From assembly GCF_015207375.1 (NCBI RefSeq), contig NZ_JADEWY010000014.1:1-64000 (forward strand): 64,000 bases of DNA, in the 5' to 3' direction. The notes under the pieces were generated by a model. The model was not told where the DNA came from, ran no database searches, and worked only from the letters and a program-made list of their open reading frames with translations. A program made the translations under genes and the position numbers. Below, piece after piece: positions 26,076-34,571 of this stretch (the stretch's first letter is position 1; every line of letters starts with the position of its first letter). The stretch is from Coleofasciculus sp. LEGE 07092. Its GTDB lineage: Bacteria > Cyanobacteriota > Cyanobacteriia > Cyanobacteriales > Coleofasciculaceae.

Positions 26076-26900
26076 ATGACTCAGCTACGCGAGGCAGTGG
26101 TGCTGATTACCGGTGCAGCCGGTGGCTTTGGGCAGGAACTCACCCGACAGTTATTGATGGCGGGTAGCCGATTAATCCTAACCGATCTCGATAAAGCAGT
26201 TTTACACCAATTAGCAGAGGTCATTCAGCGCCAAATCGCAACAGGTGAGATAGTCAGTTGCCTAGCTGCCGATCTTGCTTCTCGTGAGGGCTGTGAAGCG
26301 CTTTATCACCAGGTAAAAGCACTAAGCGTTCCCGTTGACGTTTTGATTAACAATGCTGGAATCGCGGTAATTGGTCGCATGGATGAAGTGCCGCCCGAAA
26401 AATGGGAACGGCTGATGCAAGTAAATTTAATGGCACCGATGCGGTTAAGCGCACTATTTACGGCTGATATGATTAAGCGTAAAAAAGGGCATATTGTCAA
26501 TATTTCGTCGGTAGCTGGCTGGGTAGCTCCGGCTGGGTTGACTCATTATGCAACCAGCAAGTTTGGGTTACGGGGGTTTAGCGAAGGACTTTTCAATGAA
26601 GTCAAGGACTATAACGTCAAGGTGACAGCCGTTTATCCGTTTTTCAGCCGCACCCCGATTCTGCAATCAGAACGATATGGGACACTCGCTGAGGGGAGCC
26701 AGACTTTACCAGAACATTGGGTAACTGATCCAGCGAACGTCATGCGCGAAACGATTCAAGGCATTGCTCGCAATCAACTACACGTTTTTCCCGATGCGAT
26801 CGCTAAAAATGTCCATCTTCTCAAACGATATTCTCCCCAGTTCTTAGACTGGATTAATAATGCATTAACCAGGAGTAAAAAAAGTGGTGCAGGTCAGTAA
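26076..26900 (+). CDS. Short-chain dehydrogenase/reductase
   Basis: A classical SDR of about 274 residues: VVLITGAAGGFGQELTRQLL (cofactor loop), VDVLINNAGIAV (NNAG), HIVNISSVAGW (catalytic Ser) and THYATSKFGLRGFSE (YxxxK). The C-terminal YPFFSRTPILQSERYG and the conserved HVFPDAIAKNVHLLKRYSPQFLDW resemble SDRs found next to flavin monooxygenases in other bacteria. It overlaps the monooxygenase frame by 17 bp if that gene starts at GTG 26884, indicating translational coupling. Confidence 0.9.
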   Translation: MTQLREAVVLITGAAGGFGQELTRQLLMAGSRLILTDLDKAVLHQLAEVIQRQIATGEIVSCLAADLASREGCEALYHQVKALSVPVDVLINNAGIAVIGRMDEVPPEKWERLMQVNLMAPMRLSALFTADMIKRKKGHIVNISSVAGWVAPAGLTHYATSKFGLRGFSEGLFNEVKDYNVKVTAVYPFFSRTPILQSERYGTLAEGSQTLPEHWVTDPANVMRETIQGIARNQLHVFPDAIAKNVHLLKRYSPQFLDWINNALTRSKKSGAGQ

Positions 26901-28221
26901 CTCTCTTCAAACTCCACAGATGGTTGATACCACTGATAAACATTTAATTCTGGGGGCAGGTTTTGTGGGATTGGGCATGGCTCAAGCCCTTAAAGCGGCA
27001 GGTATTCTCTACGATCAAGTTGATGCGAGTGATGATATCGGTGGCAATTGGTATCACGGTGTCTACGAAACCGCCCATATCATTTCATCCCGCAAGATTA
27101 CCCAGTTTACTCATTTTCCCATGCCGGAGGATTATCCTGACTTCCCCAGCGCTCAGAATATGCGGGATTATCTGAATACTTTTGCTGATCATTTTGATTT
27201 ACGTCAGCATATTGAACTCAATCGTACTGTCAATTATGTGCGACCCATCGAAAACAACCTCTGGGAAATTACCTTCGCGAATGGAGAACAACGAATCTAC
27301 AAAGGGGTGTTAGTGTGCAACGGACATCACTGGTGCAAACGTTTTCCCAAATTTGAGGGAGAATTTAGCGGAGAGATTATCCATTCCAAAGATTACAAAC
27401 GACCTGATCAACTTCGTGGTAAACGAGTTCTGGTGATTGGTGGTGGTAATTCAGCCTGTGACATTGCTGCAGAAGCCGCGCGGGTAGGAGCTAAGTGCGT
27501 TTTGAGTATGCGCGAATCGGTATGGTTCATTCCTAAAACATTTATCGGAGTTCCAACTGCTGATCTGATCAAATGGTGGATGCCAGAATGGTTTCAGCGA
27601 CTGATGGCTTACGGGATAATGCGCCTGACGTTTGGCAAGCACGAAGACTATGGTTTACCCAAACCGCACCATAGAGTGTTCGATAAACACCCTACTATCA
27701 ACAATGAGGTGCCTTACTATATCAAACATGGTCGTATTATTCCCAAGCCTGCTGTACGCCAGCTTAAAGGTGGCAAAGTTGAGTTTGTTGATGGCAGTTG
27801 TGAAGAATTTGACTTAATTGTTTGTGCAACTGGCTATTATGTGTCCTATCCATTTCTACCTCAGGAACTTCAACGTGTCAAAGGAGCGGTCGTTAAATGT
27901 TATGGTGGCTCGTTTCTCGATGACTACAAGGGACTTTATTACATTGGTTGGGGACAAGCTCGAGGCGGTGTGGGGTCGCTCATTGCTGCTTCTAATTCAT
28001 TCTTTATTCGTTGTCTCAAACTTCAGGATGAAATCAATGTGCCGATTGGTTTAGTTTTCAAAGAAATAGGGCAAAAACTACCGACAACTCATCTGTCTGA
28101 TCCGCAGAATATTTTTAGGCAACTAAAGCTTGCTAACTTCTTTTTTAACCGGATTGCCCAAAAAGCCCATCAGATTGATGCTCAATATCCTAACTTTAGT
28201 AACTGCCCACTCTTCCCTTGA
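26884..28221 (+). CDS. Flavin-containing monooxygenase (FMO/BVMO class B)
   Basis: FAD-binding GAGFVGLGMAQ lies in LILGAGFVGLG near residue 22, with DIGGNWYHGVY as its continuation. The FMO fingerprint FSGEIIHSKDY follows (F-x-G-x3-H-x3-[FY]), then the NADPH-binding VLVIGGGNSACDIAAEAA and the ATGY motif (VCATGYYVSYPF). At about 445 residues it is a full class B monooxygenase that would insert one oxygen into a soft nucleophile or ketone using NADPH. GTG 26884 overlaps the preceding SDR; ATG 26920 is an alternative start. The three-gene set looks like one pathway, with the substrate unknown. Confidence 0.9.
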   Translation: MVQVSNSLQTPQMVDTTDKHLILGAGFVGLGMAQALKAAGILYDQVDASDDIGGNWYHGVYETAHIISSRKITQFTHFPMPEDYPDFPSAQNMRDYLNTFADHFDLRQHIELNRTVNYVRPIENNLWEITFANGEQRIYKGVLVCNGHHWCKRFPKFEGEFSGEIIHSKDYKRPDQLRGKRVLVIGGGNSACDIAAEAARVGAKCVLSMRESVWFIPKTFIGVPTADLIKWWMPEWFQRLMAYGIMRLTFGKHEDYGLPKPHHRVFDKHPTINNEVPYYIKHGRIIPKPAVRQLKGGKVEFVDGSCEEFDLIVCATGYYVSYPFLPQELQRVKGAVVKCYGGSFLDDYKGLYYIGWGQARGGVGSLIAASNSFFIRCLKLQDEINVPIGLVFKEIGQKLPTTHLSDPQNIFRQLKLANFFFNRIAQKAHQIDAQYPNFSNCPLFP

Positions 28222-28257
28222 CATTTCAAAAACCTAATTTGTAAGGTACAGAAAGTC

Positions 28258-29763
28258 TTACATATCATACCCAAATAAATTCGGATTAACGTCTCCCAAC
28301 TCCAAATCATCCAAGCCATACTCTGCCCAACGTCTATCAACCATCCCGGCTACATCCGAGTCAGATTCTAACGGCTCACCCCATTCATGTTCAGTTTCGG
28401 GGGGAATTTTAGTGGTTGCATCAATCCCCATGCGTCCCCCTAATCCAATCTTCTCACTAGCAAAATCCAAACTATCAAAGGGTGTATTCGGCAGAATAAA
28501 TACATCTCGCACTGGGTCAACTTTGGAACTAATTGCCCACACCACCTGACGCGGATCACGGATATTAATGTCTTTATCCACGACAATCACAAACTTGGTA
28601 TAAGTAAATTGGGGCAACGCACTCCAAAACGCCAAAGCTGCCCGACGCGCTTGACCGGGATAGGCTTTATCAATAGAGATAATAGCCGCTTTGTAACTGA
28701 GGGCTTCCATCGGCAGGAAGAAATCCACAATTTCTGATACCTGTTGCCGCAAAATTGGGGTATAAATGCGATTAAGCGCGATCGCCATCATGGCTTCTTC
28801 CTTCGGTGGACGCCCGCTAAATGTGGTTAAATAAATGGGGTCTTTCCGATGGGTCATGCAGTGGAAGCGAATTAAAGGCGAATCTTCTACCCCACCGTAA
28901 TATCCCATGTGGTCGCCAAAGGGACCATCGGGCATCATTTCCCCTGGTGTAATTGTGCCTTCTAGGACGAATTCTGAGTCGGCTGGCACTTCTAAATCCA
29001 GGGTTTTGCACTTGGCAAGTGACACTCCTGAACCGCCGTAAAGTCCGGCAAACAGCCATTCGGAGAGGTCTACAGGAATTGGGGTAGCGGCTGCCATGAT
29101 AATTAACGGATCGACACCGAGAGCGATCGCAATTTCTAATTTTTGCCCCTTCTGAGCTGCTTTCCGCAAATGCCGCGCCCCACCCCGCACCGATAGCCAA
29201 TGCACCGTCATGGTATTGTGCGATTGTAGTTGCAGGCGGTAAACCCCGACATTCGGCGTACCCGTCTCGCAATCCTTTGTAATCACTAGCCCCAACGTGA
29301 TAATCTTCCCAGCATCACCGGGATAGGGGCGAATCAGGGATAGCTTATTCAAATCTAGGGCATCGCCTTCAACCACTACTTGCTGACAAGCGGGGAAAAA
29401 ATCCCGCCCTGGTTTCGCTTTAACTACATCAAATAGAATTTTGCCAAACTCTACCGCCTGAGAAATTTTCTTGGGAGGTTTTGGCTGTTGCAGCATTCCC
29501 AGCTTCTTGCCAAGAGTTTCCAACTCCTGCGGATGTTCCATATTCATCGCCCAACACACCCGTTCCTCGGTTCCCATCAGGTTTATGGCGACGGGAAAGG
29601 ATGACCCTTTGACATTCTCAAATAGTAGCCCAGGTCCTCCCGCTTGCAGCATTCGGTTGGATATCTCGGCAATTTCTAAATCAGGATCAACTAGCGCTGT
29701 AATTCGGCGTAATTGTCCCCGTTCCTCTAGAAGCTTGATGAATGTCCGCAAATCTCTCGCCAT
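28258..29763 (-). CDS. UbiD family (prenylated-FMN dependent) decarboxylase
   Basis: The 501-residue protein is UbiD-like throughout: MARDLRTFIKLLEERGQLRRI start, PNVGVYRLQLQSHNTMTVHW, GVDPLIIMAAATPIPVDLSEWLFAG, then the active-site block EGTITPGEMMPDGPFGDHMGYYGG and FSGRPPKEEAMMA. These enzymes decarboxylate aromatic or unsaturated acids using prFMN made by UbiX. In cyanobacteria the homologue is a candidate for 4-hydroxybenzoate decarboxylation in plastoquinone synthesis, which is inferred. Its upstream region carries one copy of a 49-bp repeat. Confidence 0.92.
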   Translation of the reverse strand: MARDLRTFIKLLEERGQLRRITALVDPDLEIAEISNRMLQAGGPGLLFENVKGSSFPVAINLMGTEERVCWAMNMEHPQELETLGKKLGMLQQPKPPKKISQAVEFGKILFDVVKAKPGRDFFPACQQVVVEGDALDLNKLSLIRPYPGDAGKIITLGLVITKDCETGTPNVGVYRLQLQSHNTMTVHWLSVRGGARHLRKAAQKGQKLEIAIALGVDPLIIMAAATPIPVDLSEWLFAGLYGGSGVSLAKCKTLDLEVPADSEFVLEGTITPGEMMPDGPFGDHMGYYGGVEDSPLIRFHCMTHRKDPIYLTTFSGRPPKEEAMMAIALNRIYTPILRQQVSEIVDFFLPMEALSYKAAIISIDKAYPGQARRAALAFWSALPQFTYTKFVIVVDKDINIRDPRQVVWAISSKVDPVRDVFILPNTPFDSLDFASEKIGLGGRMGIDATTKIPPETEHEWGEPLESDSDVAGMVDRRWAEYGLDDLELGDVNPNLFGYDM

Positions 29764-29774
29764 GGTTAAGATGT

Positions 29775-29823
29775 GTAAAGCTTTGTCTTCCTTTTATTAT
29801 GGACTGATAAGTGGGTGCGATCG
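29775..29823. repeat. 49-bp direct repeat, copy 1
   Basis: Begins GTAAAGCTTTGTCTTCCT and ends GGGTGCGATCG, 12 bp upstream of the ubiD-family start. Copy 2 lies at 30262-30310 in the same orientation. The two differ at 3 of 49 positions and flank the decayed toxin-antitoxin pair. Confidence 0.85.
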
Positions 29824-30017
29824 CCTGTGATGCTCTGAGAGAACAATACAATGATAGAAGTAAAGGCTCGATCAGTGTGGGCAAAGTGCGAGAGCTACTA
29901 AAGATGCCTACCCGCCTCGAAGTTGATGCATTCCTAAAAGCCAAAGGCATTGAGCTACACTACAATGAAGCTGACTTTGAAGCCGATCGCCAAACTCATG
30001 AGCAACTACACTCTTGA
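29811..30017 (+). pseudogene. 5'-truncated UPF0175 antitoxin
   Basis: The frame encodes LREQYNDRSKGSISVGKVRELLKM, then EVDAFLKAKGIELHYNEADFEAD, the C-terminal two thirds of a UPF0175 protein, the antitoxin partner of DUF3368 PIN toxins. The usual N-terminal ~25 residues are missing; upstream the frame runs into the 49-bp repeat with only a GTG (29811) to start. It may be inactive. It is followed after 18 bp by the truncated DUF3368 frame. Confidence 0.65.
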
Positions 30018-30035
30018 TGAAAAACTGAACACGCG

Positions 30036-30254
30036 ATGATTGTCGTGTCAGATACGTCGCCCATTTGTTATCTCTTGCTTATTGGTGAAATTGAGCTATT
30101 GCCTCAACTCTACGGGCAGGTGCTTATTCCCAGAATTGTTCAACAAGAATTGTCTAATGCACGCTCGCCTGTTTCTGTCCAAAACTGGAGCAATTGTCTA
30201 CCCGAATGGTTAGTCGTTCAAACCCTTGAGATTCCCTCTAATAACGAGATATAA
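30036..30254 (+). pseudogene. 3'-truncated DUF3368 PIN-like toxin
   Basis: The 72-codon frame begins in full family style: MIVVSDTSPICYLLLIGEIELLP, LYGQVLIPRIVQQEL, EWLVVQTLE. A DUF3368 toxin normally has about 150-165 residues, with two more acidic motifs after this point. Here it stops at SNNEI just before the second 49-bp repeat, so the catalytic half is lost. With the truncated antitoxin it is a dead TA locus. Confidence 0.75.
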
Positions 30255-30261
30255 CCTTAAA

Positions 30262-30310
30262 GTAAAGCTTTGTCTTCCTCTTATTATGGACTCATAAGCG
30301 GGTGCGATCG
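30262..30310. repeat. 49-bp direct repeat, copy 2
   Basis: Matches 29775-29823 at 46 of 49 positions (differences C/T, C/G and C/T) and ends with the same GGGTGCGATCG. It lies 8 bp after the stop of the truncated DUF3368 frame. Confidence 0.85.
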
Positions 30311-30451
30311 TGAGTGGTTGTCGAGGGAACACTTTACAAGAGATGGCAACACAGCAGATGTTATTCAAAAACTCCTCGCGTTCGGTACATCCCCACGTCA
30401 CATTAGTAGATGTGACGGCACCTGTGATAAACCCCCTGTGTGGGTCGTGAT

Positions 30452-32194
30452 ATGTCAGATAATTCAAGCTTACCGTTGGCTAACCATTCTACCGCTATCG
30501 ACCAAATTAGCCTTTGGGTCTACCAAACCATCCTGGATATTCAGCAGCAGCAACCGGAACTTCTGCATGAAAAATACAGGAACATCCAGTGGTGTAATTC
30601 CCGTTATCAATCAGCTATCTCAACCAAGCTGAAAGCAGAACTGGATAAGGTTGAAGACTGGGATGCCAAACTTCTTAAGGTACGACGATTCCTGCAAATT
30701 TTCCTCGTCCCAAACTATTTCCAAACTCCGGGGTTTGGGGAATTGGTGGCAAAAATTCATGCCTCGATACCCCACCCAAGTCAATCGACATCAAACGGAT
30801 TAGTCGATGCCCAACTAATTCAACCTACCGCATCCCCGTCTCCTGTAGCCAGCCCTCCCCCCAGAATTGCTATCCTGCTGCTGGATGCAGAAAACTTACA
30901 ACTGGATATCGAAACCGAAAAGTTCCTAGCAGGAATTTGCACTTATCCCATTCAAATAAAGGTAGCATTTGCCAATTGGCGCAGCCTAGGAAAGAAAGAT
31001 TCCGAATTCCACAGTCGCGGGTACGAACTCATTCACGTTCCCCCAGGTAAGGATAGTGCTGATGTCAAAATGGCGACGGTTGGGTCTTCGATTTTCGTTC
31101 ATTATCCCACAGCACGAGAAGTGTTAGTCTGTTCGTCAGATGGGGTTATGACCCATCTTTACAACACCCTTCAGACTCATGGATTAACGGTGTACCTTGT
31201 CCGGAAACAGAGGGATACCATAACGGTTTTAAACAGCAAAACCAACCAAACCAAAACCCATTCCTTAACTCCGTTGCCTACAATTCCATCTCTGGAGGAA
31301 TTTATCACTCAGCTCAAAGATATTATCAAAGCAGAACAAACTCAAACAGTGAATCCTTGGATCAAACTCTCTACAATTTCCACTCGATTTCGGACTCAGC
31401 ACAATATAACCATCAGTCAAGTTGTATCGACTCACTTCCCTGGAAAAAAAGCTAGAGATATTTTTATCGATTATCCCAATGAGTTTGTTATTCATCAACT
31501 GTCTGATGACTCAGAATTATATGTTACGATTTTTCAAGTTGAAAACCCTAATACGACCCTTGAAGATAATTCTGCCGCCTCTATAGAATCTCAAGCTCCA
31601 GAGCCACCTTTACCGCATCTTAAATCAAAAGTAGAGCTAGAACAGGCATTAATCCAAATTGTGAAGACATTAACGGTAAACTCTAGCCAGAACTACGTGC
31701 CTATCTCCAATGTGGGTACTGAGTTTCACAAGCAGTATAAACAAGCAATCACAAAAGTAATGAAAAGCTTAAACTTGGGGAGTAAATTTCTAAGTTTTTT
31801 GCAATCCTGTAGTGTTTTGAGTCTACAGAAGTCTGGAAAAGACTATCAAGTGACAGTTTGTACTCCAGCGAAAAAGAAAACAGTTAAATCACAAAAAACT
31901 ACAGGTAAAGAAGTTGACTCAGCTCAAAGTAAGATTGATTTAGAGGAGGAATTAGAGAAGATTCTTATAAAAATACTCGCAAAACTAACTAAAGCGTCTG
32001 GGACAGATGCTATAGTGGTCAACGACCTGAAGAAAGAATTTTTATCTAAATACCAGATAACAGCAGATGCAAGTGTGAAGAATTTTCACGCCGATTCTAG
32101 CTTGATTAAATTCTTACGCTCTCGCCCAACCGTGTTTAGCTTAACCTTAGTCGATAAGGACTATCGAGTAGCGATCGCCCCTGGTGTCAACTGA
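30452..32194 (+). CDS. NYN-domain putative RNase with three C-terminal OST-HTH/LOTUS-like domains
   Basis: The ~580-residue protein has a helical head, then a NYN (PIN-like) domain at about 145-275 with aspartates in AILLLDAENLQLD, PGKDSADVKMAT and LVCSSDGVMTHL. Three similar winged-helix units follow: NPWIKLSTISTRFRTQHNIT...FVIHQL, NYVPISNVGTEFHKQYK...LSLQK and DAIVVNDLKKEFLSKYQIT...FSLTLV. They have the OST-HTH spacing, separated by linkers. NYN plus OST-HTH proteins are thought to bind and process RNA. The ATG at 30452 is preferred over an in-frame GTG at 30440. It is a monocistron and contains long runs of lower-GC sequence. Confidence 0.8.
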   Translation: MSDNSSLPLANHSTAIDQISLWVYQTILDIQQQQPELLHEKYRNIQWCNSRYQSAISTKLKAELDKVEDWDAKLLKVRRFLQIFLVPNYFQTPGFGELVAKIHASIPHPSQSTSNGLVDAQLIQPTASPSPVASPPPRIAILLLDAENLQLDIETEKFLAGICTYPIQIKVAFANWRSLGKKDSEFHSRGYELIHVPPGKDSADVKMATVGSSIFVHYPTAREVLVCSSDGVMTHLYNTLQTHGLTVYLVRKQRDTITVLNSKTNQTKTHSLTPLPTIPSLEEFITQLKDIIKAEQTQTVNPWIKLSTISTRFRTQHNITISQVVSTHFPGKKARDIFIDYPNEFVIHQLSDDSELYVTIFQVENPNTTLEDNSAASIESQAPEPPLPHLKSKVELEQALIQIVKTLTVNSSQNYVPISNVGTEFHKQYKQAITKVMKSLNLGSKFLSFLQSCSVLSLQKSGKDYQVTVCTPAKKKTVKSQKTTGKEVDSAQSKIDLEEELEKILIKILAKLTKASGTDAIVVNDLKKEFLSKYQITADASVKNFHADSSLIKFLRSRPTVFSLTLVDKDYRVAIAPGVN

Positions 32195-32368
32195 AGATGA
32201 ATCACGTTTATAGGCTTATTCTAGAGGTTATGCTGGAATTATCTGATTGATACACTGCCTGTTTTCCAGGGGCTGTTTGCGAAGTTCAGCTATTTGGCTC
32301 CCCTGTATCTGATAAATCGATGTCGGAAAAATTGCTCAAATCCTTGCAGGATAAGGCGGCGAGGTTCG

Positions 32369-32454
32369 GAACAGAACAATAAGCTCCTCAGCCATTTTAC
32401 CAGATTTTCGCTGAGTGCTCATACTCCTGATAACCCTGAGAACAGAACAATAAG
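32369..32454. repeat. 15-bp direct repeat pair
   Basis: GAACAGAACAATAAG occurs at 32369-32383 and again at 32440-32454, 71 bp apart, in the 303-bp leader of the subtilase gene. It could be a binding-site pair or a duplication. A 20-codon frame (MSEKLLKSLQDKAARFGTEQ) ends in the first copy. Confidence 0.5.
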
Positions 32455-32497
32455 TTATCGTAGTGATCAAACTGGCGCACTATGCGGATGAGTTGCC

Positions 32498-34261
32498 ATG
32501 CGAAAGCTTTTTTTACTGTGTTTGTTTGTATTGACCCTGGGCTTTGCCCTATTTAACTTTAAGGGTTTAGCCAGTCAAGGACAATATGAATCCATTGTGC
32601 TGGACTTTCGGGAAGATATCCCAGCGTCTCAGATTACCCAACAGGTGAGTGCGATCGCTCAAAACTACGGCGTCACTCCCCGACTCAATAGCGAATTTTC
32701 CACTACTGACAATATTTACATTCTGGAGGGCGATAAGCAATTACTACGCAATCTGAAAAAATCAGAACTATCAGCAGAAACCGAATATATTGAACCCAAC
32801 TACATCTACAACGCCTTTTTCGTCCCTAATGACCCCGACTATAGCCAGCAGTGGAACCTGCGCAGCATTAATGCAGAGTCGGCGTGGGATGAAACCAAGG
32901 GAAGTGGTATAACGGTTGCCGTAATCGACACCGGTATTAGTCCCGTTCCCGATTTAAAGGATACCCAGTTTGTCAAAGGCTACGACTTTGTAAACGACCG
33001 AGTCGAAGCCAATGACGACCAAGGTCACGGCACCCACGTTGCTGGTACAGTTGCCCAATCCACTAATAACGGTTACGGCGTAGCGGGTGTAGCCTACGAA
33101 GCCACCCTCATGCCCTTAAAAGTCTTGGGTGCCAGTGGTGGCGGTACAGTTTCCGATATTGCCGAAGCCATTAAGTTTGCCGCTGATAACGGTGCTGATG
33201 TCATCAACATGAGTTTGGGCGGTGGCGGTGAAAGCCAATTGATGAAAGAAGCGATTAACTACGCCCACTCCAAAGGAGTTGTTATCGTCGCCGCAGCCGG
33301 AAACGCTAACCAAAATGCTGCCGCTTATCCTGCCCGTTATCCCCACGTTATCGGCGTTTCAGCACTAGATTCAGCCGGGAGTAAAGCCCCCTACTCTAAC
33401 TTTGGTGCTGGAGTAGATATCTCTGCCCCCGGTGGCAGCGAAGCTGGTAAGATTGTGCAGAATACCATCGATCCAAAAACCAATACAGCCGTCTTTTTGG
33501 GGTTCAAAGGCACTAGTATGGCAGCTCCCCACGTTGCTGGTGTGGCAGCTTTAGTGAAAGCCAGTGGTATCACTGAACCGGATGAAGTGTTTCAAGTTCT
33601 CCAGCAATCTAGCCGCCGCATTGAAAATGACTCCCTGAATCACTTTGGTTCTGGGCACCTCGATGCCGCCGCCGCAGTGAAGCTGGCGCTACGGGGACAA
33701 ATTACCTTCCGCGATTTCTTCCGTTGGTTGCAGGATAACGGCTATCTGAATCTGCGGTTCTGGATTGACGGCGGTGCTGTTGCCCTACTGCCCAAGGTTC
33801 TGATGGTTCTGGGTTCTTACCTACTTGCTTGGTTCTTGCGGAATTTCCTGTCCTTTGGCTGGAGTTTAAGCGCTGGCTTAGTTGCCGGAAGTTCGGGACT
33901 GTTCTTCCTGCGCGGTTTCTATATCTTTGACTTACCTCAGTGGCCCCTCCGGGTGATGGGCAGTTCAATTCCTGAACTGGGTACGGCGGTTCAAGGTAGC
34001 GCTGTGTTAAACCCACTTTTTGCTAGCGTGCTGATTCCATTTATTCTGGTGGCACTATTCCTGGGACACCCGCAATGGAAATGGGTAGCAATTGGTTCGG
34101 CGCTAGGTGTTGCCAGTTGTTTGGCAGTAAGTGCGGTGATGTCTCCTAGCGTTCTGTGGCTGGGGAGTGGCATTATGGCGCGTGTGTTCTTAATGACGAA
34201 TGCCGTCCTGTGCTTTGGACTTGCTTACTTAGCTAGCAAAAGAGAGGGGAAATTCGCATGA
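32498..34261 (+). CDS. Subtilisin-like S8 serine protease with C-terminal membrane domain
   Basis: A signal peptide (about 1-25) precedes an inhibitor-I9-like propeptide region to about residue 107, then the S8 domain: catalytic Asp144 (AVIDTGIS), His177 (GHGTHVAGT), oxyanion Asn269 (AAGN) and Ser340 (GTSMAAPHVAG). After residue ~400 come 4-5 hydrophobic segments (LLPKVLMVLGSYLLAWFL, LSAGLVAGSSGLFFL, ASVLIPFILVALFL and two more), which ordinary secreted subtilases lack. It is thus a membrane-tethered periplasmic protease. The following small gene overlaps by ATGA, so both are translated together. Confidence 0.93.
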   Translation: MRKLFLLCLFVLTLGFALFNFKGLASQGQYESIVLDFREDIPASQITQQVSAIAQNYGVTPRLNSEFSTTDNIYILEGDKQLLRNLKKSELSAETEYIEPNYIYNAFFVPNDPDYSQQWNLRSINAESAWDETKGSGITVAVIDTGISPVPDLKDTQFVKGYDFVNDRVEANDDQGHGTHVAGTVAQSTNNGYGVAGVAYEATLMPLKVLGASGGGTVSDIAEAIKFAADNGADVINMSLGGGGESQLMKEAINYAHSKGVVIVAAAGNANQNAAAYPARYPHVIGVSALDSAGSKAPYSNFGAGVDISAPGGSEAGKIVQNTIDPKTNTAVFLGFKGTSMAAPHVAGVAALVKASGITEPDEVFQVLQQSSRRIENDSLNHFGSGHLDAAAAVKLALRGQITFRDFFRWLQDNGYLNLRFWIDGGAVALLPKVLMVLGSYLLAWFLRNFLSFGWSLSAGLVAGSSGLFFLRGFYIFDLPQWPLRVMGSSIPELGTAVQGSAVLNPLFASVLIPFILVALFLGHPQWKWVAIGSALGVASCLAVSAVMSPSVLWLGSGIMARVFLMTNAVLCFGLAYLASKREGKFA

Positions 34262-34482
34262 GCGTTAATATCACTGGCGTCATCGAACACAAAGATGTGG
34301 GGATGGGTGCTTGGGCATTAGTTGCAGATTCGGGGGAAACCTACGAATTGAAAGATGCTCCATCTGAGTTACAGCAACCTAACTTGAAAGTAACAGTAAA
34401 AGGAAAAGTACGAGAGGATATTATGACTGTTGCCATGATTGGTCCGGTGCTGGAAATAAAGTCCTTTGAGGTACTGGATTAG
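34258..34482 (+). CDS. Small OB-like hypothetical protein coupled to the subtilase
   Basis: The 74-residue product (ITGVIEHKDVGMGAWALVADSGETYEL...VTVKGKVREDIMTVAMIGPVLEIKSFEVLD) alternates strands in a pattern like an OB-fold beta-barrel and has no signal peptide. It overlaps the subtilase stop by 4 bp. A role tied to the protease is inferred from coupling only. A strong terminator follows. Confidence 0.7.
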   Translation: MSVNITGVIEHKDVGMGAWALVADSGETYELKDAPSELQQPNLKVTVKGKVREDIMTVAMIGPVLEIKSFEVLD

Positions 34483-34511
34483 ACCTTTTAGACTAACAGT
34501 CTTTATAGCTG

Positions 34512-34560
34512 GGGATTGGACGGTAAACTCTTTGGGTATCCGTCCAATCCCTGATTTTTT
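34512..34560 (+). terminator. Strong Rho-independent terminator
   Basis: GGGATTGGACGG (34512-34523) and CCGTCCAATCCC (34540-34551) form a perfect 12-bp stem with a 16-nt loop, followed by TGATTTTTT (to 34560). It ends the subtilase operon and faces the convergent hcp. Confidence 0.9.
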
Positions 34561-34571
34561 GCTCATTGGCA

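Noticed and set aside
28817-29272. A 151-codon frame overlapping the UbiD-family gene on the same strand
   Set aside because: It is an alternative frame of a confident gene, Arg/Ser-rich as shadow frames usually are.
30269-30632. A 120-codon frame starting in the second 49-bp repeat
   Set aside because: It overlaps the true NYN gene in another frame and begins in repeat sequence.
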